Assembly: GCA_021399435.1 (NCBI GenBank)
Contig: JAJTUP010000061.1
Coordinates: 1-64,000 of the forward strand
DNA from: Diaporthe sp. PMI_573
Taxonomy: Eukaryota > Ascomycota > Sordariomycetes > Diaporthales > Diaporthaceae
DNA: 64,000 nt
Direction: 5' to 3'
Shown: piece after piece, positions 21,245 to 32,841 of the stretch
Layout of the letters: every line of letters starts with the position of its first letter
Position numbering within the stretch: position 1 is the first letter of the stretch
Program-made: the position numbers and the translations under genes
Notes under the pieces: model-generated
Database searches by the model: none
The model's input: only the letters and a program-made list of their open reading frames with translations
What the model was told of the DNA's origin: nothing

Positions 21245-23061
21245 GCAGCTTTTGCCACGGGGAAACACATAACCACGATATTCTCACCAGACTACTGCGG
21301 ACGCAGGATCAGAGAATAATACAGAAAGTTTCCTGCTAGAGGCGAGCTGTGTCAAACCTGCTCTTACAAAAAGTCTGAAAATAGAACACAAGGGATTGCG
21401 AGAGAATGCTTTTGAAAAATGAGTTTTGAGACGGTGGTACATTGCCTTTCCATCATATTGCCATCGATTAGTGAGAATCCAAAGAATAATTCTGAATAGC
21501 GAAAACAGGCCACCCAAAACAGCTTTGATCAAGGCCAGGTTATGTGAAAAAGTATTTACGTAATTATATTTCCACATATTGCTCTTTTGCATCAACTTTC
21601 CCGACTTTGTCTCATATTCAGTCGAGGATGATATTATTCAAATGCATAGACAAATATCAAAATAAAGCGGCCCATCACTTTTATTCCACTTATGCTCAAC
21701 TCTGAGAGCCGCATACACCAGCTGCTCGACGTGACGGCAGTATGGCAACGTCCAAGGATTATATCGCATAGCCCAAAAGGCGCTGTTAGAACGGCTTTTC
21801 CTGTGTTTCTGAACGGAACAAATATATCGAAAACGTAGGCAGGATGAAATAAGGTACTTGAATTATCCAACGGAGGAAGATTTCCACCAAAGTCGGGACC
21901 CAGCCCCGCTTTCTGACGTCTACTAGCAGCGGATGTCGCGGGATTGAAGCTGGCTTACAACTTTCAGGGCATAAACCCGGGATCGGATCTTCACCGCAAA
22001 CACGTAGCCATCAGCTGCCGACATCCCCGCTCGGTCACCATCCAGTCTTCTCCCACTCTATTTCAGCATTCTGACATTCGTAAGCGCGAAGCTTCGGTTC
22101 GGGGCAACTGGATCGTGGTATGCTTGTCGTGGACTGCGAATGTCGAAGCTTTCTTTCTGACATGATAAATGCTGCAACAGTTGTTCCATCGCTAAGGACT
22201 GTTTGGACACCTGGTAGACATAGCGTATAATTTAAATGTGGACCTGTCGTGCCGAGGGCATATCATCTTCTAGCGGGGAAATGGGAGAGGGTGTGGGCTC
22301 GGCACCTCGGTGAGTCCCGCGGAATTAGCAGCACCCGACTGATGCTCGCAAGCTGCCGCATTACGTACAGGAGGCCGCGGGATGGGTCGTGGTATGGGCC
22401 CCCGAAATGCATGTTGGTCCATTAACTTCCGAGGGGCGCGATGATGGTTGTGATGATAAGGAAATGTGCGTTACTGGAAGAAAGGGAGAACACATTATGA
22501 AAATGGCCGAGCGGGGCGGGTGGTTAGGGACCAAGGTGGCCAAGATGATTGGGCAGCCAAGACTCGTGCTATCATGCTTGACAACCCGTGCGTCACATAT
22601 GTTGAAAGGTAAAACACACAATCACTGCATTCCGCTATTGGAGTATTACACCGTTCATGCTCGATGCGCTATGCCACAAGCTAGCCAACGAACCATGGCT
22701 GCACCGTGGTGAGATGGTCTCATTTCTCCCCGATGAAAATGAAGTTGAGACTGAGAATCCTTAGGCCAGGATCTTAGCTGAGGCAGCAGGACTTGTTGAT
22801 CAGGGCTTACTTCCAAGGGACTTGCGCCTTAAGCTTTGGCTGTACGTATCTTTGGAAACTGAAGCCAGCGAGTAGTTGTGTTGTCGGCCCCTGCTTGAGT
22901 TGAAATCTGGGATAGCTTGTTCCATTCGGCCTGCCTATTGCCCCAAAGCGACAGTGAAGCAAACTACTTCAGGGTCTGAGTATGTATTTTGCGGCAATGG
23001 CGAGACACCCTGGCCCAAAACAGAAATTGGGCTTCAGTTGTGCCTTGATTAAAAAGGCTGC
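21245..23061. other. 1.8-kb stretch without supported genes
   Basis: A few frames of 80-107 codons (21284-21595, 22389-22712) lack domains or are mirrored on the other strand. No repeat or RNA gene was recognised. The right end borders the pogo element, whose terminal repeats I could not place. Confidence 0.3.
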
Positions 23062-24760
23062 TCATGATTTAGTAGTCGACACTCTCCAACGAAGCGATGG
23101 GGCAATAGCGAGGGCGGCTGAGGCAGCAGATGTATCACGAGTAGTCTTCCGAAGCTTCTGCTGAGCGAGCCGGTCCTGGTTCTTCTCCCATTCGGCTGGG
23201 CAATGAAGCTGAAGCCACTCTTTTCTCGTGATCGGCTTGCCGTTGTGCTTACACCCAGCGGTCCTCCTCTGGTCTGTATGGATCTTCAGCGTAGCCTGAA
23301 TACGTATTATCTCGGCCTTGTTTTCTCGGTTCTGAGCTTGAGTGACAACCCGTAACTGCTTTGCCATCTGGCGGGCATTCTCTTGTTGCTCATCAGCCAG
23401 TGCCTTATCTCGAAGTTGTGCTAGCCTGATAGATGTGAGGATATCGCCATCTGGCTTATATCCCTTCCGTGCAGATCGCCGCTTACTACGATAGTGCTCG
23501 AGGGCAGTCAGGCGGCTAGCATTGTGTCGATCGACTTGCTGCTTATAAATAACTGATTCAGAAGCCATCGACGAAGCTACAAGCAGTCCCTCTCGAGTGT
23601 CATCACTAAATAAGTGATTATAGTGTGTAGTTGTACGTTCGAGTGCCCGGACACCTCGGATCTGGCGTTCTTCTGACCAGTCAGGTAGCAGATCAGGATA
23701 CATTGGCGTAGAGGTCTTCTTGCCCTTCGTTGCCATCTCGTCGATAGCAACCTCTCGCCTGGGTGGCCAGAGACCAGTTCTTTCGAAGCCATACATAATG
23801 TGGCCAGGAGTGAACGCAGAGGCGAGCATTGGCCCAAGGGCATCGCAGACAAAGTCTTCACGCGATACTGTGAACTTGTCCTCACGGATCATCTTCTGAA
23901 GCACCTGCTGGTGCCTCTTCTTCAGATGTTGGAAAACACCAACATCCATAGGCTGAAGCTTATGTGTTGAGTGTGGCGGCAAGAAGATAAGGAGGATGTT
24001 AAATCGGTGGGCATAGGTAACGACCTCGATACTATAGTGCCCAGCAAAGCCGTCGAGGAAGAGCCCTCGCCAGATTGTACCCTCAGAAGCTCGTCTGCCC
24101 GTTGCCATCTCTGGCGGATCCTTCTCTTCTCTCCAGTCGAAGCAGAAGAGATGGTCAATGCCAAACCATTCCTCGAGAGTAACAACAAGCCGCTTGAAGT
24201 CAGCATGATAGCCGAAGGAGTGCCGATTAAAGTGGCGAAGCCAGTCCAACATGATCTCGCTATTTGAAAAGCCGGTATCTAACTGGGCGAAAGCGACATC
24301 ATCGTGAAGATCTTTTGCTTGGGCGAAGTTGCAATTTGGCCAGACTCTGAAGATACAGTAGCCGGGTATGGCATCGCCGACAGCATTTCCACAGCCCATG
24401 AGGGTCATAGACTCACGGTTATTTGGGTCGTAGACCTCTGGGTTATTAGCGAGCTGATTTCGGATCGTAACAAATCGTCAGGCAACCATGAAGCTTGCCG
24501 ATCATGTTGCCACACTCATCACTGTTCCAAACGCCTAAAGAAATAAGCCGGTACTTAGTTTTGGAGTCCTCAACATGATCAAAGAAGGAGTTCACGTCAT
24601 CAAGGGCAACCTCGTACCCTTTCCGAGCCAGCTCCACGGGCTTGATATATACTTTCCTCAGCTCGGGATGTCGGCCCAGGAAGCGAGAGAAGAAGTGTGT
24701 GTCACAAATAGGAGGCTGTCGCCTCAGACGACGAAGGAGGTTAGCTTGGTCCTCCAGACC
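23062..24760 (-). mobile_element. pogo/Tigger-type DDE transposon, transposase frameshifted
   Basis: The minus strand encodes a pogo-type transposase: a CENP-B-like DNA-binding end (FSRFLGRHPELRKVYIKPVE, SFFDHVEDSKTKYRL), the first catalytic Asp in GVWNSDECGNMIG, then LFLDGFAGHYS (second Asp) and LPPHSTHKLQPMDVGVFQHL (third Asp), and a basic C-terminus with LTRKEWL-like KPITRKEWLQL. The frame breaks near 24480. One frame gives KLHGCLTIC; the correct continuation (VTIRNQLANNPEVYDPNNRE then SMTLMGCGNAVGDAIPGYCI) lies in another. The 3' part from 24408 to 23062 is a long intact frame, so decay is recent or mild. The N-terminal part fades out near 24760. Transposition would need an intact source elsewhere. 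Confidence 0.8.
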
Positions 24761-24870
24761 ACATCGTACATGACCCAGGTACCAATTTTGCGTCAGAAGA
24801 ATTCCGGAACAACGCGAAAATCATGGGAATCTCGTGCGAAGAGATGCCAGTAGAGGCACATTGGGCTGTG

Positions 24871-24985
24871 GGCAAAGTGGAGCGACCACATCAACAAGTA
24901 CCAAGACGATTGGAGCGTACACCTGCCAGCCCTTGATTTCGCACACAACTCGTATAGCACTCCGCAATCAATATGTCGCCACTAA
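24871..24985 (+). mobile_element. Ty3/gypsy integrase relic
   Basis: A 35-codon plus-strand segment reads WAKWSDHINKYQDDWSVHLP, ALDFAHNSYS. This matches the gypsy integrase region just after the DDE core (YQDDWAEHLPALDFAHNSY). It ends in a stop after ICRH. Surrounding sequence does not extend it. It is wedged between the pogo element and the first hAT, implying nested or successive insertions. Confidence 0.55.
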
Positions 24986-25108
24986 GCAGTACAGGCTTGG
25001 CAAGGTCATACGTTGCTGGGGTTAGTAGATGTGATTGCAATTCTGCGCAGCCGGTGGTATCTACAGCGATCACCACTCTTATTGTCTACGTGCCGTCTCT
25101 ACTGAATC

Positions 25109-27368
25109 ATGTCTTCCATCGTGGATCTCTCCGAGGCAGCTAGTGCTATTGGCAGCACCAGCCATCTGGATGATTCTGACCTTATTAGTGATGCAGCGGC
25201 CACCACGTCGCTTGCATCATCGTCTTCGCCACCTTTTAGCGTCTCCCGACAAAAAAAGTCTCCTATTTGGCAGTATTGTCGAAGAGAAGAAGGCAAGAGT
25301 ATCCCGGCAGCTTGGGTCGATTCCAACGGAACGAAATGGTGGCATTGCCAGCCCTGCTTCGACAAGAAAAGAGCGAAGAAATACAATTACTCTGGAGGGT
25401 CGGCCGCCATCGTCAATCATCTGCGGAAGGGGCACAATATCACGATTTCTGGAAGGCAAGAAACCAGGCGGGAAGTGACTCAAAGTCGCCTTGGAGACAT
25501 TACTGCCTTCCTGGCCAATGAAACCCTACCCCCCGCCAATGAAACCCTACCCCCCGCCAAGAAACGCAAGGTGACGGCAGAGGAAGATGCCCTAGACCAA
25601 GCCACTCTGCGCGAATTGTACTGCCGCTACACTGTAGCTTGCAGCCTCCCATTTGCTCATGTTGAGCAGCTGGCCTTTCGCGATTTTATCCGGTATTCGT
25701 CCCGCTGCTGATGATCTCCTCCCGATGACTGGCGATACGGTCAAAAATGACTTACAATGGGCCTACGACAACAAAAAGGAGTTTGTAAGGCGAGCTCTAC
25801 AGAATGCCCTTTCTTCAATCCACATTGTTCGCGACAGCTGGACATCGCCAAATTGTTTGGGCGTAATCGGATTCACAGTTCAATTCGTTACCAAAGACCA
25901 TGGCCTGCAGTCCCTGGTGGTGGGGATCAAAGAACTGGAAGGACAGCACAGCGGCGAGAACATGGCAGAAGCCATCATGGAGTTCATACGAGAATATGGA
26001 ATCGCATCGAAAGTTGGATACTTCATGATGGATAATGCTACTAATATGAACACCATGATCGACAAAGTATCTGACGACTTGGAACACGAGTTCGATGTCT
26101 TCTACGATCCTCTTCCTCACCGGCTTCGGTGTTTCGGCCACATCATTAATCCGGCCGTGATGGAGTTCCTCATAGGAAAGCGACCACCCACAACAGATTC
26201 CTACCACGGGCCATCCAACAAGGAAGTTGAGCAATGGAGAAGGCGAGGGGCGATAGGCAAGCTGCATAACATCGTAGTCTACGTCACTTGGACACCCCAG
26301 CGGCTTCAAACGTTTACTGGTCTCACCGACGGTCTAAGGCTGCGGCGCGACAATGACACTCGTTGGAATTCGTGGTACGGCATGGTCGAGTGGGTCCTCA
26401 GGCCCAAAGTCCGCCAAGCCATCACCGTATTTCGTGCTGAAGAGCCGGCTCTGCAAGACGATGTTCTGACTCCCTCTGACTGGGTAACTTTGACCGAGAC
26501 TCACAAATTCCTCGAGCCATTTCACGACGCTACAATGGCCAACGAGGGCATGGGAAATTCCATCTCTGACGTTCTGCCTACCATGGACTACCTTCTGCAT
26601 CACATTGAGGCAGCCAAGAAGACCACCACCATCCCCCAGTTGGCTACAATGATGGAGACCGCCTGGGCAAAACTGGCTGACTACTATGAATTGACGGAAG
26701 ATTCGCCGGTCTACTCAGCTGCGACGGTATTGCATCCTTCCCTCAAGTGGGCATACATGGAGAAGACTTGGGAGGACAAGAATGAATGGATTGAGAGAGC
26801 TAAAGCTCGCGTAGGGGAGCTGTGGAGGGAGTCGTACAAATCAACCACCTCCTGCCCTGCTCTTCGACCAACTTCTGCACAAGAGCCAACTACAAGACTA
26901 CCAAATGGGTACAAAATGTGGATGAGAGAGCAAAAGGCTACGATTTTCAACATGGATGACGACGAGTACGAAGTGTACTGCCGTGAGCCTGTGATGATGG
27001 TATCGGATCCGTTGAAATGGTGGTTAGAATCAGCGCAGCGACGGCGGTTCCCTAACTTATCTATGATGGCCATCGACATTCTATCGATTGCGCCTATGTC
27101 TACTGAGACAGAGCGACTCTTCTCCAAAGCCAAGCTTTCGGTAACCGACCAGCGAGGATCCATGAACATTGAAACGTTGAACCTCTTGGAATGCCTACGA
27201 TCCTGGGACAGGAGCTCTTTGATAGTCCCATCAGAGGTAAGCCTTCTGATTCGTGATGTGTACCGTTGTCTAATTCTGGACTCTAGTGTCGTTATGTCGA
27301 TCCGGCAGCCACGGGTACCGTCGTCGATACTTTGGATTCAGGGACGTGATAAAAAAGGCGGGCGGTGA
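25109..27368 (+). mobile_element. hAT transposase (hAT-1) with one frameshift
   Basis: ATG 25109 opens a frame with a BED-type finger (WWHCQPCFDKKRAKKYNYSG, then IVNHLRKGH). At about 25695 the frame changes: the expected FIRYIRPAADDLL is split by loss of two bases, and the second frame runs uninterrupted to 27368. It holds the hAT core RDSWTSPNCLGVIGF (first Asp), YFMMDNATNMNT, RCFGHIIN (CxxH), NDTRWNSWYGM, and the C-terminal dimerisation block LSIAPMSTETERLFSKAKLS. A 21-bp tandem duplication at about 25517-25558 repeats NETLPPA. With one small indel repaired by nature elsewhere in the family this would be a full transposase; here it is a pseudogene. The 3' flank carries 31-bp subterminal repeats, but I could not find matching ends or a target duplication. 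Confidence 0.8.
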
Positions 27369-27500
27369 GACAATTCGACAATGGCATTGGGAAGCTTGGA
27401 GGCAGGTACGGGGATGGGCCACAAGCCATCTTTTATGTTTGGACTATTAGTGTAGACCATAGTTTGCACTGTGGTCTAGTGTGACGGTGACGGACGGACC

Positions 27501-27579
27501 AATAGTTTAGTTTGGGCATTTCAGGCAGACTGGTAGTTTAGTGTGGCCGAGTTAGACGGACCGGTAGTTTAGTGTGGCC
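27501..27579. repeat. 31-bp subterminal repeats 3' of hAT-1
   Basis: GGTAGTTTAGTGTGGCC occurs at 27532 and 27563, with a degenerate copy (AATAGTTTAGTTTGGGC) at 27501. The period is exactly 31 bp. Such repeated subterminal motifs are typical transposase-binding regions of hAT elements. The rest of 27369-28107 contains no gene. Confidence 0.6.
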
Positions 27580-28115
27580 AATTCAAACGGACTAAATGAG
27601 CAGTTTGAGGCTTTCACACGCACTGGTTACACTATTAGGAGCCCTGATCCGGCCATGGAATAGTAACAGGAAAACCTGGTTTCGCCTCAAGAATCAGAGC
27701 ACGCTGTAAGATGTCAATGGTATGCCCTTCAACATAGGCTATGGCACTGTACCATTGAGCGCAAGAGAGGATCCATCCTGACGTGTGTAGGCGTGAAATG
27801 GATGGGGATCGATAAGAGATTCGGAGATGGGCAGAGGTGATGAACAGGTGAGAAAGAGAGCTCGAGAGGGAAGGAAAGGGGTTTATGTGTTCAGGACCCT
27901 CCTCCCTGTCCCTCCTCTATCACCCCGAGGCGCAACGGCCGGCTATATCGGCAAGATTCTGACGTTGAGGCGCGAATCGTATGGCCAATCTGACTCTCTG
28001 AAGAGCTGAATGCGGTTGTTGGTCACCGTGCCGCAGCCCACTCCACGTACGAGGACGTCGTCTCATGGATCTGTACTGCCTCAGCCCCTTCAAGATGAGT
28101 GACATGATGTCATTG

Positions 28116-30895
28116 CAGTGATCGGAATGGTCTGGTCTGGTCTGGTCTCGACCCCTGGACCAGACCAGACCAGTTGCTTACGTAATAACCGGTCCGACCA
28201 GACCGGTCCGACCAGCAAGACCGCCAAGAAACGTAAACAGCTTAGCGCATTGGCCCTATGGTGTGTCCCCAGGCGAAATAAAATACAAGACCGCCAAGAA
28301 TGAGGCTGAAGTGGTGGAAGAGAGGAAATGTATTTTACTAATAGCTATCAACCCATTCATTGTCGTTCTCGCTATCCTCACTATCACTGTTATCCTCAAC
28401 CTGGGGCTTTCCATACCAGGCCCGGAGACACTCACAAGCCTCTATGATATCTGCCTTCAGCCTACCACGGCGATCAACTATAGTAAGCTTTGCGCTACTA
28501 AAAAGCCGTTCGCACTCATCTGACATAGGTGAGATCGCAAACAGATCCAGAGCGAAGCGAGCGAGGTCTCTTTGGGAGTCATAACGGGATAGCCAGTACG
28601 CAATGGCCTCGTCGCAACCTGCCTCTTCGTCATGGAGCCGGTCGGTAGAAATATATTGCTCATACAAATCAGTTGTAGAGACCGGGGCGTCTATTCGAAT
28701 GCGCTTGTGTTCCCTCTGGCGATCAAACGCTGGGTCAGGATCTCTCTCCTTCCGGGCTTGCGGTGGTAGCATCTCAACAGGGTACCTTCCCTTATACTCT
28801 GTCTCCCAGAGCTGTTTCACCGCCGATTGTGCATTATCAAACCACTTCTTTTTTTCTTCGTCGCCTTGGAGAACCCATTCTTGCCTGAACCATGCCCACT
28901 TTCGATATGGATCGAGTATTTGGGCTGCATAGTACGCTGGTGGAAGATCAGTATCTTCGGGGAATCGATTCTGCCAATTCAGCTGCTGGTTATTGTAATA
29001 CTCCTCGCATTTGGACCACGCAGCATCTGCGCAACTTTGGAGGTACTTCCATGTGAAGTTATTGTCGTCTTCGGTGTGGATGTTATAGTAGTGGTCCTTT
29101 GTCTCGTTTATTTCTCGAAGGAGGCAGTCCAAAGTCGAAAACCAGTCAGCGAGGGACGTCTTTTTTCCCTCAGAAAGCAAAGTTGCGGCGTAAAAGTCTT
29201 TTAGAGCAAGCTCAATCTTTTCAAGCTCGAACCAGTGCTGTCCATCGAGCTTGAAGTTCGCAATCCCATGAGAGCCTTTCCCAGGTACATGGCGAGCGGA
29301 GAAGATCTCTAAACGTTCCCGAACATTCAGTGCCCGTGTAATCGAATGAAACCATGAATTCCAGCGTGTCGAGTTGTTCTGGATAAGCTCGAGCCCATCG
29401 AATTCAGAGAGATCTCCGCCGATAATGATTGCAGCAAACTCCTCACGGCGTTGTGGGGTAAGCCTAATGTATCGTACCAGGTTGTGAAGCCGACCTAAAC
29501 ATCCAAATTTTTTCCAGAGCTCTTCCACCTTCGCATAGTCTCCGCGTTGATAATGCTTTTCAAGCTTTGCCAGATATTTCTCACAGTTCCGACCCATGAG
29601 AAACGCCTGACAGCAGAGGTTGACAATGTGGCCCAAGCAGCGAAGTCGGCGATGGCGACGTTGTTTCGAGTCCATCCATGGGCAGAGCTCCTTGAGTATG
29701 AATTCAACAGCGGTATCATTTGATGAGGCATTATCCAGCATGAAATATCCAACCTGATCTCCGCCAATATCATATTCTTTTAGCAATCCAAGGACCACTG
29801 ATCCAAGATTCTCGCCCGTGTGTTCGCCGTACACACGTCGTATACCCAAGACGGTAGTTTGTCGCTTGCCAGCAATGTCTATCCACATGGCGACGACACC
29901 TAGAATCGCGTAAGGGTTTGGCGAAGTCCAGAGATCAAAGGAGATGGAGATTCTACTCCGCGAGCGCTGGAGGTCCTCCCTGAGCCGTTGCTTCTTCGAC
30001 CGAAAGGCGTCCATAACCCAACTTCGAATAGTTTTCGCTGCTTTTGGAAGGTGATTGAGAAGTGCCGGATTCAAAAAGAAGAGTAGTTCTCGGAAATACT
30101 GATTTTCTAATTGAAAGAAAGCAATATGGCAGTACACAATCCAACGAATTAGAAGCTCTTTGAACTTCTCAATTGAGTCTTTCCAGAAGAAGGTATTAGT
30201 AGCAGCCGCGCTCTTCTGCTGCTCCAGTACAGACTTCCGTACAGAACCATTCCTCTTGATGCCACTCTGGGGATCAATCTGGTGCTTCTGTTCTAGGTGA
30301 TTTCTGACCCTAGAAGTGCCATTGATCACAAACAATTCTTGTTTGTTCTTTCCAACAGTGCACTCGTGGCAGTAATACACCTCTTTCTGATCGCTACCTC
30401 TAATGTATTGGAGGCCATACTTCCAGATGTGTGATGAACCTGGATGAAATCCCTTCTTTGCAATTGTCGCGCGTTTCACGTAGGTGATACGGTCCTGTAC
30501 GAACTCATCCGGAGGTTCGTGATATCGAAGAACAGGGGCAGGTGGCAGAGTAGGGGTGGGTGACGGCGTAGGGACAGGAGATGGTGTAAGAGACGTTGAA
30601 GACTCCATAATAATAGCATACAAGCAGGTTGTTTTGGACTTGATTGTTTTACGTGAGTGGAAAACAGCTGTTCTCAGGGGTTCATTCCTAGTCCTTATCC
30701 TTAACCTTATCCTTATCCGTGAATGTTCTAACTGCATTAGGCTAAGATTCAGCCACCCAGGTCTATTTATAGCAGTTAATGGTCGGACCGGTCGGACCGG
30801 TCGGACCATGGTCTCGAGAAATCGCCAGACCAGACCAAGTCTTGGCGGTCTAGACCAGACCGAGACCAAGACAGACCAGACCATTCCGATCACTG
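28116..30895 (-). mobile_element. complete hAT transposon (hAT-2) with target-site duplication
   Basis: The 2780-bp element has terminal inverted repeats beginning CAGTGATCGGAATGGTCTGG at 28116, with the exact reverse complement at 30895 (about 24 bp in perfect match). It is flanked on both sides by the 8-bp duplication TGTCATTG (28108-28115 and 30896-30903), the hAT hallmark. Subterminal regions hold repeated GGTCTGGTCT and GGTCGGACC units on both sides. Inside is one long intact transposase frame on the minus strand. Structure and duplication are undamaged, so insertion was recent. Confidence 0.93.
28338..30608 (-). CDS. hAT-2 transposase, intact
   Basis: ATG at 30608 gives 757 aa; the open frame extends upstream into the inverted repeat, but that part is translated repeat. 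A Pro/Thr-rich N-terminus is followed by a BED-like finger (VYYCHEC, then RVRNHLEQKHQ), the catalytic-core blocks ISFDLWTSPNPYAILGV, GYFMLDNASSNDTAVEF, RRLRCLGHIVNLCCQAF, NNSTRWNSWFHS, and the hATC dimerisation region FAISPMSDECERLFSSAKLT with an acidic tail. The order is that of active hAT transposases (cut-and-paste, 8-bp duplication). No stop or frameshift is seen. It acts in the nucleus on its own terminal repeats. Confidence 0.92.
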   Translation of the reverse strand: MESSTSLTPSPVPTPSPTPTLPPAPVLRYHEPPDEFVQDRITYVKRATIAKKGFHPGSSHIWKYGLQYIRGSDQKEVYYCHECTVGKNKQELFVINGTSRVRNHLEQKHQIDPQSGIKRNGSVRKSVLEQQKSAAATNTFFWKDSIEKFKELLIRWIVYCHIAFFQLENQYFRELLFFLNPALLNHLPKAAKTIRSWVMDAFRSKKQRLREDLQRSRSRISISFDLWTSPNPYAILGVVAMWIDIAGKRQTTVLGIRRVYGEHTGENLGSVVLGLLKEYDIGGDQVGYFMLDNASSNDTAVEFILKELCPWMDSKQRRHRRLRCLGHIVNLCCQAFLMGRNCEKYLAKLEKHYQRGDYAKVEELWKKFGCLGRLHNLVRYIRLTPQRREEFAAIIIGGDLSEFDGLELIQNNSTRWNSWFHSITRALNVRERLEIFSARHVPGKGSHGIANFKLDGQHWFELEKIELALKDFYAATLLSEGKKTSLADWFSTLDCLLREINETKDHYYNIHTEDDNNFTWKYLQSCADAAWSKCEEYYNNQQLNWQNRFPEDTDLPPAYYAAQILDPYRKWAWFRQEWVLQGDEEKKKWFDNAQSAVKQLWETEYKGRYPVEMLPPQARKERDPDPAFDRQREHKRIRIDAPVSTTDLYEQYISTDRLHDEEAGCDEAIAYWLSRYDSQRDLARFALDLFAISPMSDECERLFSSAKLTIVDRRGRLKADIIEACECLRAWYGKPQVEDNSDSEDSENDNEWVDSY

Positions 30896-30903
30896 TGTCA
30901 TTG

Positions 30904-32010
30904 TCACCTCAGGAGTGACCGAGGGACACGTTCCCTCCGAATATCATGCCGGGTTTAGTAACCATCTCCCTTCCTTCCCTTCAGCTGCTCAGGGGCTGAT
31001 AGCATGGATGGCGTCGATGAGCCACCAGCATCGCCGCTCCCTCCGAAGCGTGATTGTGATGTGCAGAAGACCGGGTTCCAAGTGTATTAATACGTCAGGA
31101 CAACTCAGATAAGGCAGACTTGAGGTGCTTTGCATGGCCTTCAGGGGGGAAGGGGGCTTGGTCAAGACACGGAAGGGATGAACTCAGAAGGGCCGAGCCG
31201 ACCCCGGCATCTTTTGATACACCACGGCATCACGTTGTCAAGGCAGATTCCAAAATTCGTAGTAGCTTGTGAGACGAAGAGGACATAACGCATAATATGG
31301 GCTGAGAGTATCTTGGCTGCACCAGATGACCCTTCAAGGCCCGGCCCAGGATGGGAGAGAGATTTGCGTCATTCAGGGATCGCCGAGCACGCAGCTCCTA
31401 TCCGGCATAGGAGTCTTTTCAGTGATCCGCCACCACTCCCAACAGACAAGGGGAAGGGAGGCCTCTTCATAGCATCGCCAGAAGCCTCCGGGCACGCGAA
31501 GCCAAGTCCTTCAGGCTGCTGATAAACTATCCCGTCAGACACTTGACTAGGGGATCTCAGTCTGACAGACATCATGAGCGCCGATCTCATGCATCTCCTG
31601 GTCTGTGGCTTTGCGAGAGGTGCGGAAGCACAGCCAAGGCATCCTAGGCCCCATGGATGCGACATATCCTCGCAACCGGAATGAGGTCGCCATGTCAAAA
31701 TATGCCTTGGCAATTGGGAGGGCAAGACATGTCGACCTGTCATGGCCACGTCCGGGCATATATATAGTTGGTCACTATTCTCTTTTGCCCTGATCCCAAC
31801 TCCCAACGTACAGACTTCTCAATGATCCATCACTGATTCTTCAACGCGAGCACGAAGATCTTGAACAGTCCCCCACGATGGAACCAACGCAGCAGATAAC
31901 TCCGGGTCAAAATTGGTTACTTTGCCGCGCCGAGGGTCCCCTAGATATACTTCCCCGGTATGAAGAGGGGCATCGTCCTTTAGCGCCTGAGCCGAACACA
32001 TCGCATCTCC
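30904..32010. other. upstream region of the chromodomain ORF
   Basis: No confident gene. A frame from ATG 31878 (97 aa, MEPTQQITPGQNW...) precedes the chromodomain frame and may be its first exon, but no intron in the right phase was found. A TATA-like ATATATATAG near 31757 sits about 120 bp upstream of that ATG. Confidence 0.35.
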
Positions 32011-32841
32011 ATGAGCAATGGGGATCGTTCGATGTCCGAGTTGGAGCCACGCCAAGCAACACTGCACCCCATTGTTTCCAGACAGTGCCGGCTCCGACTC
32101 CATTTCCAATATGCGGACCCGCTACAGCTGAGTGCGAAGTGCCTCATCCCCTTAGGTGGCCTCATAGCTGACCAAAACAGGCCCTTGACGGAGCCCATAG
32201 GTACTATGGGCGCTTCGTTTCTTCCTGTCGAGGCACCCCTACCAGTGCAGAGTCTCGAATGTTCTCCATATACATTTCAACCGTACCTCGAGCCGATGGC
32301 TTGGTCGCCCCCCTTCCATACTCCGAGCAATTCTTCCTTTTTTTACCCATTCACGGAGGCGAAGACCTTGCCGCCATGGAGTCAATTCGCTGCCCATAAC
32401 CTACCGCCGTACGAACTTCGGAGTCCTGAACCGGCACCGGAGATGCTTGTGCCAAGCTACGGACAGGATTTCACAAGGCGGACGCCAATACCACTCAGCA
32501 GTTCCTGTTCATGCTCCGGGAGCCAAGGAAGCAGTGTTTGGGATTCATGTTCCATCACTGATACCTCTCTGTCCTCTCTACCCGACGGCACTTCCCAGGC
32601 ACTCGGCTCAGAGACTGAGCACAAGAAAAAACCAATAACCGGTTCGGCCCCCGGCAGCCAAGCAGCAAGCCAGCCGATCCCGATAGATGCCGAGGGAAAC
32701 GTATGGGAAGTTGACATGCTGCTCGGCAAATGGACTCGAGGTGGGACGACTTGGTACCTCGTGAAGTGGAAGGGCTTTCACGACAACGATAGCACATGGG
32801 AGAAGCGGAGAGACATAGGCGCTGAGCGTAGCGGACTCTGA
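32011..32841 (+). CDS. chromodomain protein, possibly disrupted
   Basis: ATG 32011, 276 aa. A long Pro/Ser-rich disordered part is followed at about residues 228-270 by a chromodomain (VWEVDMLLGKWTRGGTTWYL, VKWKGFHDNDSTWEKRRDI) with the aromatic cage pattern Y/W...W...W. Chromodomains bind methylated histone tails; in fungi this short form is often found near or within LTR-element remnants. The normal continuation is missing: after RRDI the frame ends within 8 codons, while another frame carries ADSEYDLKEDPGGEDIAGEQ. A one-base frameshift near 32815 would explain this. The N-terminal exon is also uncertain (see 31878). Conservative view: a decayed or mis-modelled gene with a real chromodomain. 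Confidence 0.55.
   Translation: MSNGDRSMSELEPRQATLHPIVSRQCRLRLHFQYADPLQLSAKCLIPLGGLIADQNRPLTEPIGTMGASFLPVEAPLPVQSLECSPYTFQPYLEPMAWSPPFHTPSNSSFFYPFTEAKTLPPWSQFAAHNLPPYELRSPEPAPEMLVPSYGQDFTRRTPIPLSSSCSCSGSQGSSVWDSCSITDTSLSSLPDGTSQALGSETEHKKKPITGSAPGSQAASQPIPIDAEGNVWEVDMLLGKWTRGGTTWYLVKWKGFHDNDSTWEKRRDIGAERSGL

Noticed and set aside
25099..25483. Minus-strand frames opposite hAT-1 and other transposase shadows
   Set aside because: They mirror coding strands with recognised transposase motifs.
30609..30893. N-terminal extension of the hAT-2 transposase frame into the inverted repeat
   Set aside because: The extension translates terminal repeat sequence and lacks a usual start. The ATG at 30608 gives the normal BED-first architecture.
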